Of a stretch of DNA of 64,000 nt, positions 8,227-17,028 are shown in pieces. Source of the stretch: Streptomyces himalayensis subsp. himalayensis (GTDB lineage Bacteria > Actinomycetota > Actinomycetes > Streptomycetales > Streptomycetaceae); contig NZ_JACEHE010000006.1 in assembly GCF_013778455.1 (NCBI RefSeq), positions 186,001 through 250,000 on the forward strand, given 5' to 3'. Made by a program: the position numbers and the translations under genes. The notes under the pieces were generated by a model. That model did no database searches. It had not been told where the DNA came from and worked only from the letters and a program-made list of their open reading frames with translations. The stretch's first letter is position 1; every line of letters starts with the position of its first letter.

Positions 8227-8934
8227 TCAGCCCGCCAGCGACATCAGTTCCTTCTCGAGTCCCCGGCCGCGCGTGTCCACCAGGCCCGACGCCACATCGG
8301 AGAGTTTGCGGTTGGTGGCCTGGGAGATCCGCTTGAGGATCGCGAAGGCCTCGTCGGCGTCGCAGCCCAGGACATGCATGACGATGCCGCAGGCCTGGTC
8401 GACCAGGGGGCGCGAACGCAGGGCGGCGCCGAGGTGGTCGACCTCGGTGAGTGCCGCCCGGTAGGAGCGGTCGCGTACGAGGCAGCTGGCGGCGAGATCA
8501 CCAAGTGCCTGGGCGGGCCCGTGCGCGGCCCCTTCCAGGGCGCCGGGGCGGAAGCTGTACAGGCTGAGCGTGACCGTGAGATGGGGGCGCCGGAACGGCA
8601 GCGTGACACAGGCACGCACGCCCGAGTCGAGGGCTACGGCGCGGTACTCCGGCCACCGGCGTTCGTTCAGCAGATCCTCGGCGCCCACCGGTTCGCCGCG
8701 CTCCTCAGCCGCCGGTATCGGCCCCTCGCCGGAACGCAGCTGGACGGAGACGAGCCCGGCCAGATCAGGGTGGGTCACCGCGGCGGGCCGCTCCGAGCCG
8801 CCGTCGGACGCCGTCGTACCCGCGCCACAGCAGGCGGTGGTACAGCGGGCCGCCTGTTCGGCGAGTTCCGAGAGCCTTCGCCCCGGAAGGGCGGATTCGG
8901 GGGATTCCGGTCCGAGGAATTCGGGTTCCGGCAT
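8227..8934 (-). CDS. GAF-like/ANTAR-domain regulator
   Basis: 235 residues from the ATG at 8934, which has GAGGAGG upstream; a longer reading frame to 9108 runs through a repeat region and is rejected. Residues ~30-150 look like a degenerate GAF sensor. Residues ~170-230 (ALRSRPLVDQACGIVMHVLG, DEAFAILKRISQATNRKLSDVA) are a typical ANTAR domain, the RNA-binding antiterminator output that recognises two-hexaloop RNA. No kinase is adjacent. It faces a PAS/GAF sensor gene divergently across 229 bp, suggesting a shared stress or redox signalling block. Confidence 0.85.
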   Translation of the reverse strand: MPEPEFLGPESPESALPGRRLSELAEQAARCTTACCGAGTTASDGGSERPAAVTHPDLAGLVSVQLRSGEGPIPAAEERGEPVGAEDLLNERRWPEYRAVALDSGVRACVTLPFRRPHLTVTLSLYSFRPGALEGAAHGPAQALGDLAASCLVRDRSYRAALTEVDHLGAALRSRPLVDQACGIVMHVLGCDADEAFAILKRISQATNRKLSDVASGLVDTRGRGLEKELMSLAG

Positions 8935-8951
8935 GCTGTGGCCTCCTCTCC

Positions 8952-9031
8952 TGCTGATGCTTTCGCTGATGCTCTCGTGTGCTGATGCTCGCGTGCCGAT
9001 GCACTCTTGCTGATGCTTTCGCTGGTGCTCT
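8952..9031. repeat. Imperfect 24-bp direct repeat in divergent promoter region
   Basis: TGCTGATGCTTTCGCTGATG-type 24-mers at 8952 and 9008 differ by one base and are separated by 56 bp. Degenerate partial copies fill the interval between them. They lie between the divergent ANTAR and PAS/GAF genes. Confidence 0.75.
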
Positions 9032-9163
9032 CTGGCTGGTGCGCGCTGTTCTCCTGCCGCTGGCCGGCTCTTGCTGCTGCTGCCCGGACGAACGACCGAA
9101 AAACGCACGGTCCGGATTTCTGCCGCCTCCCCGAACGCGGTCTCGACGGGATACGTTCATGGC

Positions 9164-10309
9164 ATGGCGCAGACGGACGAGTTCGGTGAGGAGCTCGCGG
9201 ATTTCGTACGCCGCGTCGCGGAACTGAAGGCGGCCCGCTCCGTCCCGACGCATGAGCTGTCTCCGGTTCTCGATGCGGCGATCTTCGAGCTCGATCATGT
9301 AGCCGACCAGCTGTGGCCCTGGTACGAGCGGCTTACCGCCGGCGCCTCTGGGGGCGCTTCCCCAGGCACCCGTCCGGCCAACGACCGTCAGGAGCAGCAG
9401 TTGCTGCGCGCGGTCTTCCAGCGGTTTCCGCTGCCGGTGGCGCTCGTGGACAGGGAGACGGTCGTACGCCGACTGAACTTCGCGGCGACCGGGTTCTCCG
9501 GTGTCCGCGCGGGATACGCGACCGGGCGCCCTCTCACCGGATTCCTCGCGCACGCCGACCGTGCCGCGTTCCGGTCCCAGGTGGCGGCCGTGGCGCGGGG
9601 TGACGGTGACCGGAGCCTGACCGTCCATCTGCAGCAGCGCCCTTCGGCACCAGTCCGTGCGTCGCTCACCGCGCTGCGGCCGAGCTCGGAACCGCGTACC
9701 GCGGTCCTCGTCGTACTGCAGCCCGGCGCCGGCAGCCGGCTGGCCATGCCCGACAGCTCGCCGGGCCCGGGCGCGGTGCCCGATCTCGCCGAGACGACGC
9801 GGCACGCGGCGCTGATGGACCTGGTGGACGCGATGGCCACGTCCTTGCTGTCCGCGCCGCCCGGCGACGCGGCCGACGCGCTGGAGCGGGCGGCCCGGGT
9901 TCTCCACGGCCGGTTCGCCGACTGGGTGGTGGCCGACTCGGGCGCCGCGCATCTGACGCGTACGACGGTGCTCGGCCCGCCGGGCGCGGACATCGCGGCC
10001 GTCACGGAACAGGACCCCGCCGCGTGCCCCCTCGTCGTCGAGGCGGCACGCGGCGGGTCCACGGCCCTGCAGGTGCGTCCGGAGGACCCGGAGGGCTTCG
10101 GCGTGGACACGACCGGCGCCCCCGTTCTCGTACGGGCGGATGTGACCTCGCTGCTGTGCGTCCCGCTGGCCGCCCATACGGGCGGGGCGGTGCAGGGGGT
10201 CCTCACGCTCTTCCGGACGGGTGCGCGGCTGGCGTTCTCCCTGGCCGAGGCGAAGGCCATCGACATGATGTCGCGCCATATCGCCCTGGCGATGCGCCGC
10301 CGCGGCTGA
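9164..10309 (+). CDS. PAS/GAF-domain sensor protein
   Basis: 381 residues from the ATG at 9164; the upstream ATG at 9071 would add an unconserved-looking 31-residue leader. An N-terminal helical region is followed by a PAS-like segment (LLRAVFQRFPLPVALVDRE, then a GRPLTGFLAHAD loop) and a C-terminal GAF-like domain (LVDAMATSLLSAP ... LCVPLAAHTGGAVQGVLTLFR ... IALAMRRR). No PP2C phosphatase or kinase output follows, so it probably acts by protein contact, or was cut from a longer PAS-GAF-PP2C architecture. Convergent with the sigma factor at 10339. Confidence 0.75.
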   Translation: MAQTDEFGEELADFVRRVAELKAARSVPTHELSPVLDAAIFELDHVADQLWPWYERLTAGASGGASPGTRPANDRQEQQLLRAVFQRFPLPVALVDRETVVRRLNFAATGFSGVRAGYATGRPLTGFLAHADRAAFRSQVAAVARGDGDRSLTVHLQQRPSAPVRASLTALRPSSEPRTAVLVVLQPGAGSRLAMPDSSPGPGAVPDLAETTRHAALMDLVDAMATSLLSAPPGDAADALERAARVLHGRFADWVVADSGAAHLTRTTVLGPPGADIAAVTEQDPAACPLVVEAARGGSTALQVRPEDPEGFGVDTTGAPVLVRADVTSLLCVPLAAHTGGAVQGVLTLFRTGARLAFSLAEAKAIDMMSRHIALAMRRRG

Positions 10310-10338
10310 CCGCCCACCGGCAGGAAGCCACCCAGCGG

Positions 10339-11136
10339 CTACGCCGCCTCGCTCAGTACCTGGTCGCGCATCTTCTCGCAGCAGCGGCTGATCAGCCGGG
10401 AGACGTGCATCTGGGAGATGCCGAGCTGCTCGGCGATGCGGCTCTGTGTCATGTCGCCGAAGAACCGCATGTAGAGGATCGTGCGCTCGCGCTCGGGCAG
10501 CTGCTGCAGACGCGGCTTGACGGCCTCGCGGTCGATGACCACGTCGAGCGCCGGGTCCGGGGCGCCGAGCGCGTCGCGCAGCGCGTATCCGTCCTCGCTG
10601 CCCGGCAGTTCGGCGTCCAGGGACAGGGCGGTGAAGCTCTCCAGCGCCTCCAGACCGACCAGCACGTCCTCATGGCTCATGTGGGCGTGCTCGGCGATCT
10701 CGGCGACGGTGGGCATCCGCCCGGAGACGGACTGGGACAGGTCCTGGCACGCGAAGCGCACCCGGTTACGGAGGTCCTGGACGCGGCGCGGTACGTGGAG
10801 GGTCCACATGTGGTCGCGGAAGTGCCGCTTGATCTCACCGGTGACGGTGGGCACGGCGTAGCTCTCGAAAGCGGAACCGCGTGCCGGGTCGTACCGGTCC
10901 ACCGCCTTGACGAGGCCGAGCGCAGCGACCTGGCGCAGATCCTCCAGGGACTCGCCGCGGCCGCGGAACCGTCCGGCGAGCCGTTCGGACATGGGGAGCC
11001 AGGCCTCGACGATCTCCTGGCGCAACGCGTCACGCTCGGGTCCGTCGGGCAGCTCTGCGAGCTTGCGGAAGGCCTCAGAGGTGTCGGGTGCGTCGTCGTG
11101 CGGGTGCTGCTTCTTCGCTTGTGCCTGGGTTCGCAT
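10339..11136 (-). CDS. SigB/SigF/SigG-subfamily RNA polymerase sigma factor
   Basis: 265 residues; the ATG has GGGAGCG upstream. Region 2 reads DLRQVAALGLVKAVDRYDPARGSAF with GEIKRHFRD; region 3 contains the PTVAEIAEHAHMSHEDV helix; region 4 is LPERERTILYMRFFGDMTQ followed by the IAEQLGISQMHVSRLI helix-turn-helix. This is the stress-response group 3 family, of which Streptomyces has several paralogues. No anti-sigma kinase or anti-anti-sigma gene is adjacent, so control must come from elsewhere. Confidence 0.9.
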   Translation of the reverse strand: MRTQAQAKKQHPHDDAPDTSEAFRKLAELPDGPERDALRQEIVEAWLPMSERLAGRFRGRGESLEDLRQVAALGLVKAVDRYDPARGSAFESYAVPTVTGEIKRHFRDHMWTLHVPRRVQDLRNRVRFACQDLSQSVSGRMPTVAEIAEHAHMSHEDVLVGLEALESFTALSLDAELPGSEDGYALRDALGAPDPALDVVIDREAVKPRLQQLPERERTILYMRFFGDMTQSRIAEQLGISQMHVSRLISRCCEKMRDQVLSEAA

Positions 11137-11364
11137 GGTGCGTCGCGCTCCCTTGTGTGGGTGCCTGCGATTGGCCGGTCACCGTGGGAGGGGCACTCGA
11201 GCCGCGCGGACACACCCGGGGCGAATGATCTCCGTCTCCCACGGACGTGCCTCCGGTCCGAAGCACTGATCTGCGCCTGCCCCTATGCGGGGGACGCAAA
11301 CACCGGCTGCGCCGTCGGGTTCGCCGTCGATGTGCCGGACGGTGCCGGGGGGCGCCGCTGCCCG

Positions 11365-11507
11365 GCCACTGCCGCGGGCGAGGCGCGGGCAGGTATCACG
11401 GCTACCGCCGCGGCCGAGGCGCGGCCAGGCATCGGTCACCGCCTCGGGCGAGGCGCGGCCAGGTACTCGGCCACCGCCCCGGGCCGAGGCCCGGCCAGGT
11501 TTCCGCG
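11365..11507. repeat. Intergenic tandem repeat, four ~33-36 bp units
   Basis: Four degenerate units built on GGGCGAGGCGCGGCCAGGTA lie in the 438-bp gap between the sigma factor start (11136) and the ThDP enzyme start (11575). Apart from these units and the GGGAGG ribosome site I see no gene in the gap; promoters for both divergent genes must lie here. Confidence 0.7.
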
Positions 11508-11574
11508 CAGGCGGCGTGGTGACCCGGTGCGGTGGTGTCACCGTCCGTCCCCACCCCGTTCCGGGAGGTCCCTC

Positions 11575-13371
11575 ATGAGCACCAAGGTCGCCGATCACAT
11601 CCTCGCCAGGCTGCGCGAGTGGGGTGTGGAGCATGTCTTCGGATATCCCGGGGACGGCATCAACGGCCTGCTCGCCGCCTGGGGCCGGGCCGAGAACCAG
11701 CCGCGCTTCATCCAGTCGCGGCACGAGGAGATGTCCGCGTTCGAGGCGGTCGGCTATGCGAAGTTCGGCCACCGGCTCGGGGTGTGCGCGGCCACGTCAG
11801 GGCCAGGCGCGATCCACCTCCTCAACGGCCTCTACGACGCCAAGCTCGACCATGTGCCGGTGCTGGCGATCGTCGGGCAGACCCACCGCACCGCGATGGG
11901 CGGCTCCTACCAGCAGGAGGTCGACCTGCACACACTCTTCAAGGACGTCGCCTCCGACTTCGTGGAGACGGTGACGGTGCCCGAGCAGCTGCCGAACGTC
12001 CTGGACAGGGCCATCCGCACCGCGTACGCGCGCCGCTGCCCCACCGCCGTGATCATCCCGGGCGATGTCCAGGAGCTGGACTACTCACCGCCCACACACG
12101 AGTTCAAGATGGTGCCCTCCAGCCTCGACCGCAGCGGCTGGACGGCGGTGCCGTCCCAGACGTCGCTGGAGCGGGCCGCCGAGGTGCTGAACGCGGGCGA
12201 CAAGGCCGCGATCCTGATCGGCCAGGGCGCGGCGGGTGCTCGGGCCGAGGTCGAGGAGATCGCCGAGCTGCTCGGCGCGGGCGTCGCGAAGGCGCTGCTC
12301 GGCAAGGACGCGCTCAGCGACGAACTGCCGTACGTCACGGGCGCGATCGGCCTGCTGGGCACCCGCCCTTCGTACGAAATGATGCGCGACTGCGACACCC
12401 TCCTGACGATCGGCTCGTCCTTCCCCTACACACAGTTCCTGCCGGAGTTCGGCAAGGCGCGCGCGGTGCAGATCGACATCGATCCGCACATGGTCGGGAT
12501 GCGCTATCCGTACGAGGTGAATCTGGTCGGCGACGCGAAGGCCACGTTGCAGCGGCTGATTCCGCTGCTGGACAGGGACCGCGGGCGCGAGTGGTTCGAC
12601 GAGCTGTGCGCGAGTGTCGCGCGGTGGCGTGAGGTGATGGAGCGGCGCGCGGGCCTGTCGGCGGACCCGGTGAACCCCGAGTACGTGGCACAGGCCCTGG
12701 ACCCGATGCTGCCGGACAACGCGATCATCACCTCCGACTCCGGCTCGGTCGCCAACTGGTACGCCCGGCACCTGACGATGCGGGGTGACATGCGGTCTTC
12801 GCTCTCGGGGACGCTGGCGACGATGGGCTGCGGAGTGCCGTATGCGATCGGTGCGAAGTTCGCGCATCCGGACCGGCCCGCGCTTGCGCTCGTCGGGGAC
12901 GGTGCGATGCAGATGAACGGCTTGGCCGAACTGATCACCGCGGCCAAGTACCGGCATCAGTGGGAGGACCCGCGGCTGGTCGTCGGGGTCTGGAACAACG
13001 GGGACCTGAACCAGGTGACGTGGGAGCTGCGCGCCATGGGCGGCGCCCCGTCGTTCCTGCCCTCGCAGGAGCTGCCGGACGTGCCGTACGCGGCGTTCGC
13101 CCGGTCGATCGGGCTGACCGGCGTACGCGTGGAGAAGCCCGAGGACGTCGAGGCGGGCTGGCGCGCGGGCCTGGAGGCCGAGGGGCCCGCGGTGATCGAG
13201 TTCCTCACGGATCCGTCGGTGCCGCCGATTCCGCCGCATGCGACGTGGGAGCAGATGGAGGCGACGGCCGAGTCCCTGCTCAAGGGCGACGCGGAGCGTA
13301 AGTCGGTACTCCGGCAGGGGCTGAAGGCGAAGGTGCAGGAGTTCCTGACGGGGAGCGGCAGGCAACGCTAG
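11575..13371 (+). CDS. Thiamine-diphosphate-dependent pyruvate oxidase/dehydrogenase-like enzyme
   Basis: 598 residues from the ATG with GGGAGG upstream; open frame further upstream runs through repeats and is not used. It has the three-domain POX/acetolactate synthase layout. The N-terminal PYR domain contains RHEEMSAFEAVGYAKF (the cofactor-activating Glu). A central FAD/nucleotide-like domain follows. The C-terminal PP domain has GDGAMQMNGL ... VWNNGDLN (the GDG-x-NN ThDP/Mg motif). Closest functional families are quinone-linked pyruvate dehydrogenase (PoxB) and pyruvate oxidase; acetolactate synthase is less likely because no small subunit is adjacent. Quinone-linked pyruvate decarboxylation to acetate is inferred. 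Confidence 0.85.
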   Translation: MSTKVADHILARLREWGVEHVFGYPGDGINGLLAAWGRAENQPRFIQSRHEEMSAFEAVGYAKFGHRLGVCAATSGPGAIHLLNGLYDAKLDHVPVLAIVGQTHRTAMGGSYQQEVDLHTLFKDVASDFVETVTVPEQLPNVLDRAIRTAYARRCPTAVIIPGDVQELDYSPPTHEFKMVPSSLDRSGWTAVPSQTSLERAAEVLNAGDKAAILIGQGAAGARAEVEEIAELLGAGVAKALLGKDALSDELPYVTGAIGLLGTRPSYEMMRDCDTLLTIGSSFPYTQFLPEFGKARAVQIDIDPHMVGMRYPYEVNLVGDAKATLQRLIPLLDRDRGREWFDELCASVARWREVMERRAGLSADPVNPEYVAQALDPMLPDNAIITSDSGSVANWYARHLTMRGDMRSSLSGTLATMGCGVPYAIGAKFAHPDRPALALVGDGAMQMNGLAELITAAKYRHQWEDPRLVVGVWNNGDLNQVTWELRAMGGAPSFLPSQELPDVPYAAFARSIGLTGVRVEKPEDVEAGWRAGLEAEGPAVIEFLTDPSVPPIPPHATWEQMEATAESLLKGDAERKSVLRQGLKAKVQEFLTGSGRQR

Positions 13372-13424
13372 TCGGCTGTTGAACGGCAGCGAAGAGTCCT
13401 CCGTACCCCCACCGGGCCGCCGCT

Positions 13425-13492
13425 GTCCCGCCGGGATGGGGTCGGCCTGCCGCGTCCGGTCCCGCCGGGATGGGGTCGGCCTGCCGCGTCCG
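13425..13492. repeat. Perfect 34-bp tandem duplication
   Basis: GTCCCGCCGGGATGGGGTCG... is repeated exactly with a 34-bp period just after the ThDP enzyme gene. Confidence 0.9.
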
Positions 13493-13562
13493 CCGCCGCC
13501 CGCACAGGGCGGGGGCGGACGTGCGTCACAGCGGGCGCACACCTGGACAGCGCACGCGGTGT

Positions 13563-13700
13563 TCAGGTGTGTCGCAGGGCGGCGCCGTGAGGTTGCTGCT
13601 CCGCGTCCTCGGCGGGCGGCAGCACCCATTCCTCGTACCGGCCGAGCGCCAGGACCGCCCCGAGCATCAGTACCGGAATGATCACTGCGAGCACCATCAT
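13563..13700 (-). CDS. Small single-span membrane protein (45 aa)
   Basis: 45 residues starting at paired ATG codons, with AAGGGA about ten bases upstream. Residues 1-20 form one transmembrane helix (MMVLAVIIPVLMLGAVLALG). A short charged tail, RYEEWVLPPAEDAEQQP, follows. Small proteins of this form are common in Streptomyces, but I know no function. It is divergent from the DUF2795-like gene at 13945. Confidence 0.65.
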   Translation of the reverse strand: MMVLAVIIPVLMLGAVLALGRYEEWVLPPAEDAEQQPHGAALRHT

Positions 13701-13944
13701 GGCCGTGTCCCTTCCCCGATGTTCCCGAGGGTGGTCGCGGGGGGTGTCCGCACCGGGTCTCCCCGTGTCTGCCAGGCAAACCACAGCCGTGGAAATCAAG
13801 CGCAGTCGGAGACAAGAGCAATCGGAAACCAGCCAGTCGGACACGGCGATGCCGGGACGACTTCGGTCGCGTGCCCGCGCGCGTGTCGACGCCAGTCGGT
13901 CGGGTACTCGTAGACAACTCCCCCGAGCGACTGGAGGGAAAAAG

Positions 13945-14349
13945 ATGCAGCGAGGCAGCGACCGGCTCAGCGTCCACAAGGACGAGGAGATGAAGCACGA
14001 ACTGAAGGGCTGGCTCCGGTCGGGCCACCCCACCCGGACGGAGGAGTGGCACGACCCGGAGCCGACCGCCGACGACGATCCGGAGGTCGTCAACGGGCCG
14101 GTGACACCGGGCCGTTCACCGGGGCCAGTGGCGGTCATGCGCTACGAGCTCGCGCGGCACCTGGGACGCACCGCCTTCCCGGCCGACTCCGCCAAGCTTG
14201 CGCGCACGCTGCGCAAGCGGCACGCGCCCGACGCGCTGATCGAGCCGGTCGAGCGGCTCCGCCGGGGCACCGTCTACCAAACCGTGCAGGAACTCGCCCA
14301 TGCCCTGGTCCGTGAGCAGGAGGGGCCGCGGCAGACGCCAGGCCGGTAG
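13945..14349 (+). CDS. DUF2795-like small protein
   Basis: 134 residues from the ATG with GGAGGGA seven bases upstream. The N-terminal half is charged and flexible. The C-terminal ~65 residues (ELARHLGRTAFPADSAKLAR ... DALIEPVERLRRGTVYQTVQ) resemble the DUF2795 fold, small helical modules found alone in actinobacteria. Function unknown. It is followed 95 bp later by the CBS-pair gene on the same strand. Confidence 0.65.
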   Translation: MQRGSDRLSVHKDEEMKHELKGWLRSGHPTRTEEWHDPEPTADDDPEVVNGPVTPGRSPGPVAVMRYELARHLGRTAFPADSAKLARTLRKRHAPDALIEPVERLRRGTVYQTVQELAHALVREQEGPRQTPGR

Positions 14350-14444
14350 GAGGAATGAGGCCTCGCCACAAGGGTACTGCGGGCGGGGTCACGGTCAAGT
14401 GGCCGTACCCCTGCAGGCGATGGAACGCAGAAAGGTCCAGGAAC

Positions 14445-14885
14445 ATGGCCGATTTCGTGAGGGAAGTCATGACGTCGGGCGTCGTCGCGGTACGTCCGGA
14501 CGCCTCGCTCGTCGAAGCCGCGCAGCTCATGCGGGCACAGGACATCGGCAATGTCCTGGTCGCCGACGACCAGAACGTCCTGGGGGTGCTCACGGACCGG
14601 GACATCGCATTGCGTGCGGTCGCCGACGGAGCCGACCCCCTGACCGTGAGCGCCCAGTCCGTGTGCACCCCGAACCCGGTCGTCATCGGGCCGGACGACG
14701 CGGTGTCGGCCGCCGTGCACCTGATGCGGGACCACGCCGTGCGCCGGCTGCCGGTCGTCGATAACGGCCGTCCGGTGGGGATGGTGAGCCTCGGGGACCT
14801 GGCGGTCGCGCAGGACCCGTCCTCCGCGCTCGCCGACATCAGCCGTGCGGAGCCAGGCAGTTCGGGCGCGACGGCCCGCTCCTGA
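14445..14885 (+). CDS. CBS-domain pair protein
   Basis: 146 residues. Two tandem CBS modules fill the protein: VREVMTSGVVAVRPDASLVEAA ... VLGVLTDRDIALR and VCTPNPVVIGPDDAVSAAVH ... RLPVVDNGRPVGMVSLGDLA. Such free-standing CBS pairs bind adenosine nucleotides and are often stress- or hypoxia-associated in actinobacteria. The ATG at 14445 is chosen because the CBS homology starts immediately after it; the upstream in-frame ATG at 14355 adds nothing recognisable. Confidence 0.85.
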   Translation: MADFVREVMTSGVVAVRPDASLVEAAQLMRAQDIGNVLVADDQNVLGVLTDRDIALRAVADGADPLTVSAQSVCTPNPVVIGPDDAVSAAVHLMRDHAVRRLPVVDNGRPVGMVSLGDLAVAQDPSSALADISRAEPGSSGATARS

Positions 14886-14903
14886 CCGGCGCACGTGCAC
14901 AGC

Positions 14904-14944
14904 AGGGCAGACAGCAGACCGCCCGGCAGGGCAGACAGCAGACA
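14904..14944. repeat. 17-bp direct repeat, 24-bp period
   Basis: CAGGGCAGACAGCAGAC occurs at 14904 and again at 14928, in the gap between the convergent CBS and DinB-like genes. Confidence 0.8.
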
Positions 14945-14997
14945 CAGTGCAGCCAGCAGACTGCAGATTTAACTGCAGATTCAGGGGCTGAGCGGCC

Positions 14998-15606
14998 TTA
15001 CGGTCGCCGCCCCAGCAGGCACAGCAGCTTGGTCTGCACATCCGCACCCGCCGGCGCTTCCACCGGCGCGGCGAACAGGCCGCTCTTCTCCAACTCGGCC
15101 GCGTACGGCGTGATTTCCCGGACCGCGAAGTTGACCAGCTCCACAGGAAGGCGCTCGTCGGCCCCGATCGCGCGTGACAGGTCCCAGGCGTGCACCACAA
15201 GGTCCGCGGTCATCTGCGAGCAGTAGTTCGATGCGCGGGTGTCGCCGTACGAGAGATGGACGATGCGGTCGAGGGCGGCGTGGGTGTGGAAGGCCCTTCG
15301 CGACGCATCGGCCGCATGCTCCCAGGACGCGACAGGCTCGTGGCCCAGCATGTCGCCGTCGAAGGTGTCGCCCACCGCCTCGATGGCCGCGCCGTACACG
15401 ACCAGCGGCGACACCCACAGCTGCTCGGCTGTCACGTGATTGACCAGGTCATGGACGGTCCACTCGGTACACGGAGTCGGCGCGTCCCACTGGTCCGAAC
15501 GGACGGCCCGCACCCGTTCCGTGAACAGATCCAGCGCTTCGGAGTGCCGCGCGAGCAGCGGATTCTCTGCCCTCGCCTTCTCTGCCATCGCCGTCACCGT
15601 CCGCAT
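14998..15606 (-). CDS. DinB/mycothiol-dependent-isomerase-like metal-binding protein
   Basis: 202 residues from the ATG at 15606, with GGAG five bases upstream; MAEKARAENP at 15588 is the alternative. The sequence has the maleylpyruvate isomerase/DinB-like four-helix layout: TPCTEWTVHDLVNHVTAEQLWV near residue 50 supplies the first metal His, and a later MTADLVVHAWDLSRAI supplies the others. This is the actinobacterial TIGR03086-type family, often thiol (mycothiol) dependent. The specific substrate is unknown. Its start overlaps the end of the small gene at 15594-15824. Confidence 0.8.
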   Translation of the reverse strand: MRTVTAMAEKARAENPLLARHSEALDLFTERVRAVRSDQWDAPTPCTEWTVHDLVNHVTAEQLWVSPLVVYGAAIEAVGDTFDGDMLGHEPVASWEHAADASRRAFHTHAALDRIVHLSYGDTRASNYCSQMTADLVVHAWDLSRAIGADERLPVELVNFAVREITPYAAELEKSGLFAAPVEAPAGADVQTKLLCLLGRRP

Positions 15607-15824
15607 TCCCTCTCCCGCGCGCCCGCACGGGTACGGCCATGGGCCACGGGCCTGCGCGGGTGGCGGCGCAGGTACTCGCCCTCCAGCTGCGCCATGCGCT
15701 CGTTGTGGGCGCGCAGCGCGTCGTTGGACCCGTGCAGCAACGTGTCGTGACGGGTGCGGTGGATCGTCTCCAGCTCCTTCATGAGCTGCTGGTCGTCCAG
15801 TCGGACCGGGTCGACTCCATCCAT
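15594..15824 (-). CDS. Small conserved Streptomyces-type protein (DUF6158-like)
   Basis: 76 residues from an ATG with GGGGTGCC upstream. The sequence (MDGVDPVRLDDQQLMKELET, then HRTRHDTLLHGSNDALRAH) is predicted helical and resembles a small Streptomyces family I recall as DUF6158; that assignment is from memory. It overlaps the start of the DinB-like gene, suggesting co-translation. No enzymatic motif is visible. Confidence 0.6.
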   Translation of the reverse strand: MDGVDPVRLDDQQLMKELETIHRTRHDTLLHGSNDALRAHNERMAQLEGEYLRRHPRRPVAHGRTRAGARERECGR

Positions 15825-15914
15825 GTCGGCACCCCATTCGCAATCGTGTCGTTCCCTACGTACCGGGTACCCGAACCGCCACGAACGGCACAGGACGGCG
15901 TCCGGGAGGAAGCC

Positions 15915-17024
15915 ATGGATCTCGAGTTCCTCAATCCACTCTACGAACATCCCGGGCCGTGGGCCTCCGTGTACGCCGACACCTCGCGGCGCACCGAGTC
16001 CACGCCCGACGAGCGATCACTCGAGGCCCTGTCCGTGTCCCGCACCCTGGCCGAGCAGGGGGCCGACGAGGCCACGTGCCGAGCCGTCCGCACGGCGATG
16101 GAGGACCTGCGGCTCTCCACCGAGCCGTTCGGGCGAGCCCTGTTCGCCACGGCCGGAACCGTCGTCCTGGATCCGCCCCTGACCGTGGCGCCGGGCGGCG
16201 ACCAGGTGCACTGGGGAGCCTTGCCGCACACGGCGCCGCTGCTGGAGCTGGCCGGGGAGGACCCGGTGTGCCTGGTGGCGTACGTCGACCGGCGGGGCGC
16301 CGATTTCGAGCTGCGCGCCGCGCGGGGCACCCAGGACGCCGGTGCGGTGGCCGGACGGCAGTGGCCGGTGCACCGTACGGCCTCCTCGGACTGGTCCGAG
16401 CGCCACTTCCAGCTGCGGGTCGAGAACACCTGGGAGCACAACGCCGCGGAGATCGCCGACGCGCTCACCGTGTGCCAGGAGGAGACCAGGGCCGAGCTGC
16501 TGATCCTGGTGGGCGACGACCGCCAGCGGCGTGCGGTGCACGAACGGCTGCCGCAGCGGTTGCACCCCCAGACGGTGGAGGCCGCGCACGGCGCGACGAG
16601 CCGGCTGCTTGACGAGGAGGTCGACCAGGCCCGCGCCGACCATGCGCGGCGCCGGGCGGCGGAGGACCTGGAGCGGTTCCTGGCCGCCCTCGCCCCGGAC
16701 GAGGAGGGCCGCACCGGCGCGGTGGAGGGGGTGCCGGCGCTGATCGAGGCCGCACGGGAGCACCGCATCGCCGAACTGCTGGTCCGGCCGGGCGCGCCCG
16801 ACGCCCGGCGCGAGGTCTGGGTCGGCCCGGACCCGGACCAGCTGGCCGTACGCCGTACGGAGGTCAAGGAGCCGCTGGGCGAACCGGAGCCTCAGCCGGC
16901 CCGCGCGGACGACGCGCTGCTGCGTTCCGCGGTGGCGACGGACGCCGAGGCCCGCTCCCTCGCGACGGCCCGCCCACTGGACTCTCCAGCGGGCGGCCTG
17001 GGGGCGCTACTGCGCTGGAGGTGA
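15915..17024 (+). CDS. Rv2629/Vms1-like (bacterial eRF1-domain) protein
   Basis: 369 residues from the ATG with GGGAGGA upstream. It resembles Mycobacterium Rv2629 and the baeRF group of eRF1/Vms1-fold proteins: an N-terminal domain, a central VENTWEHNAAEIADAL ... RAELLILVGDDRQRRAVHERLP strand-turn region, a long charged helix, and a C-terminal IAELLVRPGAPDARREVWVGPDP segment. Homologues are linked to hypoxia or dormancy and to tRNA/ribosome rescue. I cannot see a clear GGQ tripeptide, so peptidyl-tRNA hydrolysis is not assured. Confidence 0.7.
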   Translation: MDLEFLNPLYEHPGPWASVYADTSRRTESTPDERSLEALSVSRTLAEQGADEATCRAVRTAMEDLRLSTEPFGRALFATAGTVVLDPPLTVAPGGDQVHWGALPHTAPLLELAGEDPVCLVAYVDRRGADFELRAARGTQDAGAVAGRQWPVHRTASSDWSERHFQLRVENTWEHNAAEIADALTVCQEETRAELLILVGDDRQRRAVHERLPQRLHPQTVEAAHGATSRLLDEEVDQARADHARRRAAEDLERFLAALAPDEEGRTGAVEGVPALIEAAREHRIAELLVRPGAPDARREVWVGPDPDQLAVRRTEVKEPLGEPEPQPARADDALLRSAVATDAEARSLATARPLDSPAGGLGALLRWR

Positions 17025-17028
17025 CACG

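Noticed and set aside
5462..8464. Open frame of 1000 codons on the plus strand
   Set aside because: It is the antisense shadow of the aminotransferase-like, surface-protein and ANTAR genes; codon-position GC bias and protein motifs support the minus strand.
11365..11507. Possible CRISPR array
   Set aside because: Units are contiguous with no spacers, degenerate and only four; no cas genes.
10024..13371. 1115-codon frame before the ThDP enzyme
   Set aside because: The upstream part covers the sigma factor antisense and intergenic repeats; the ThDP fold begins at 11575.
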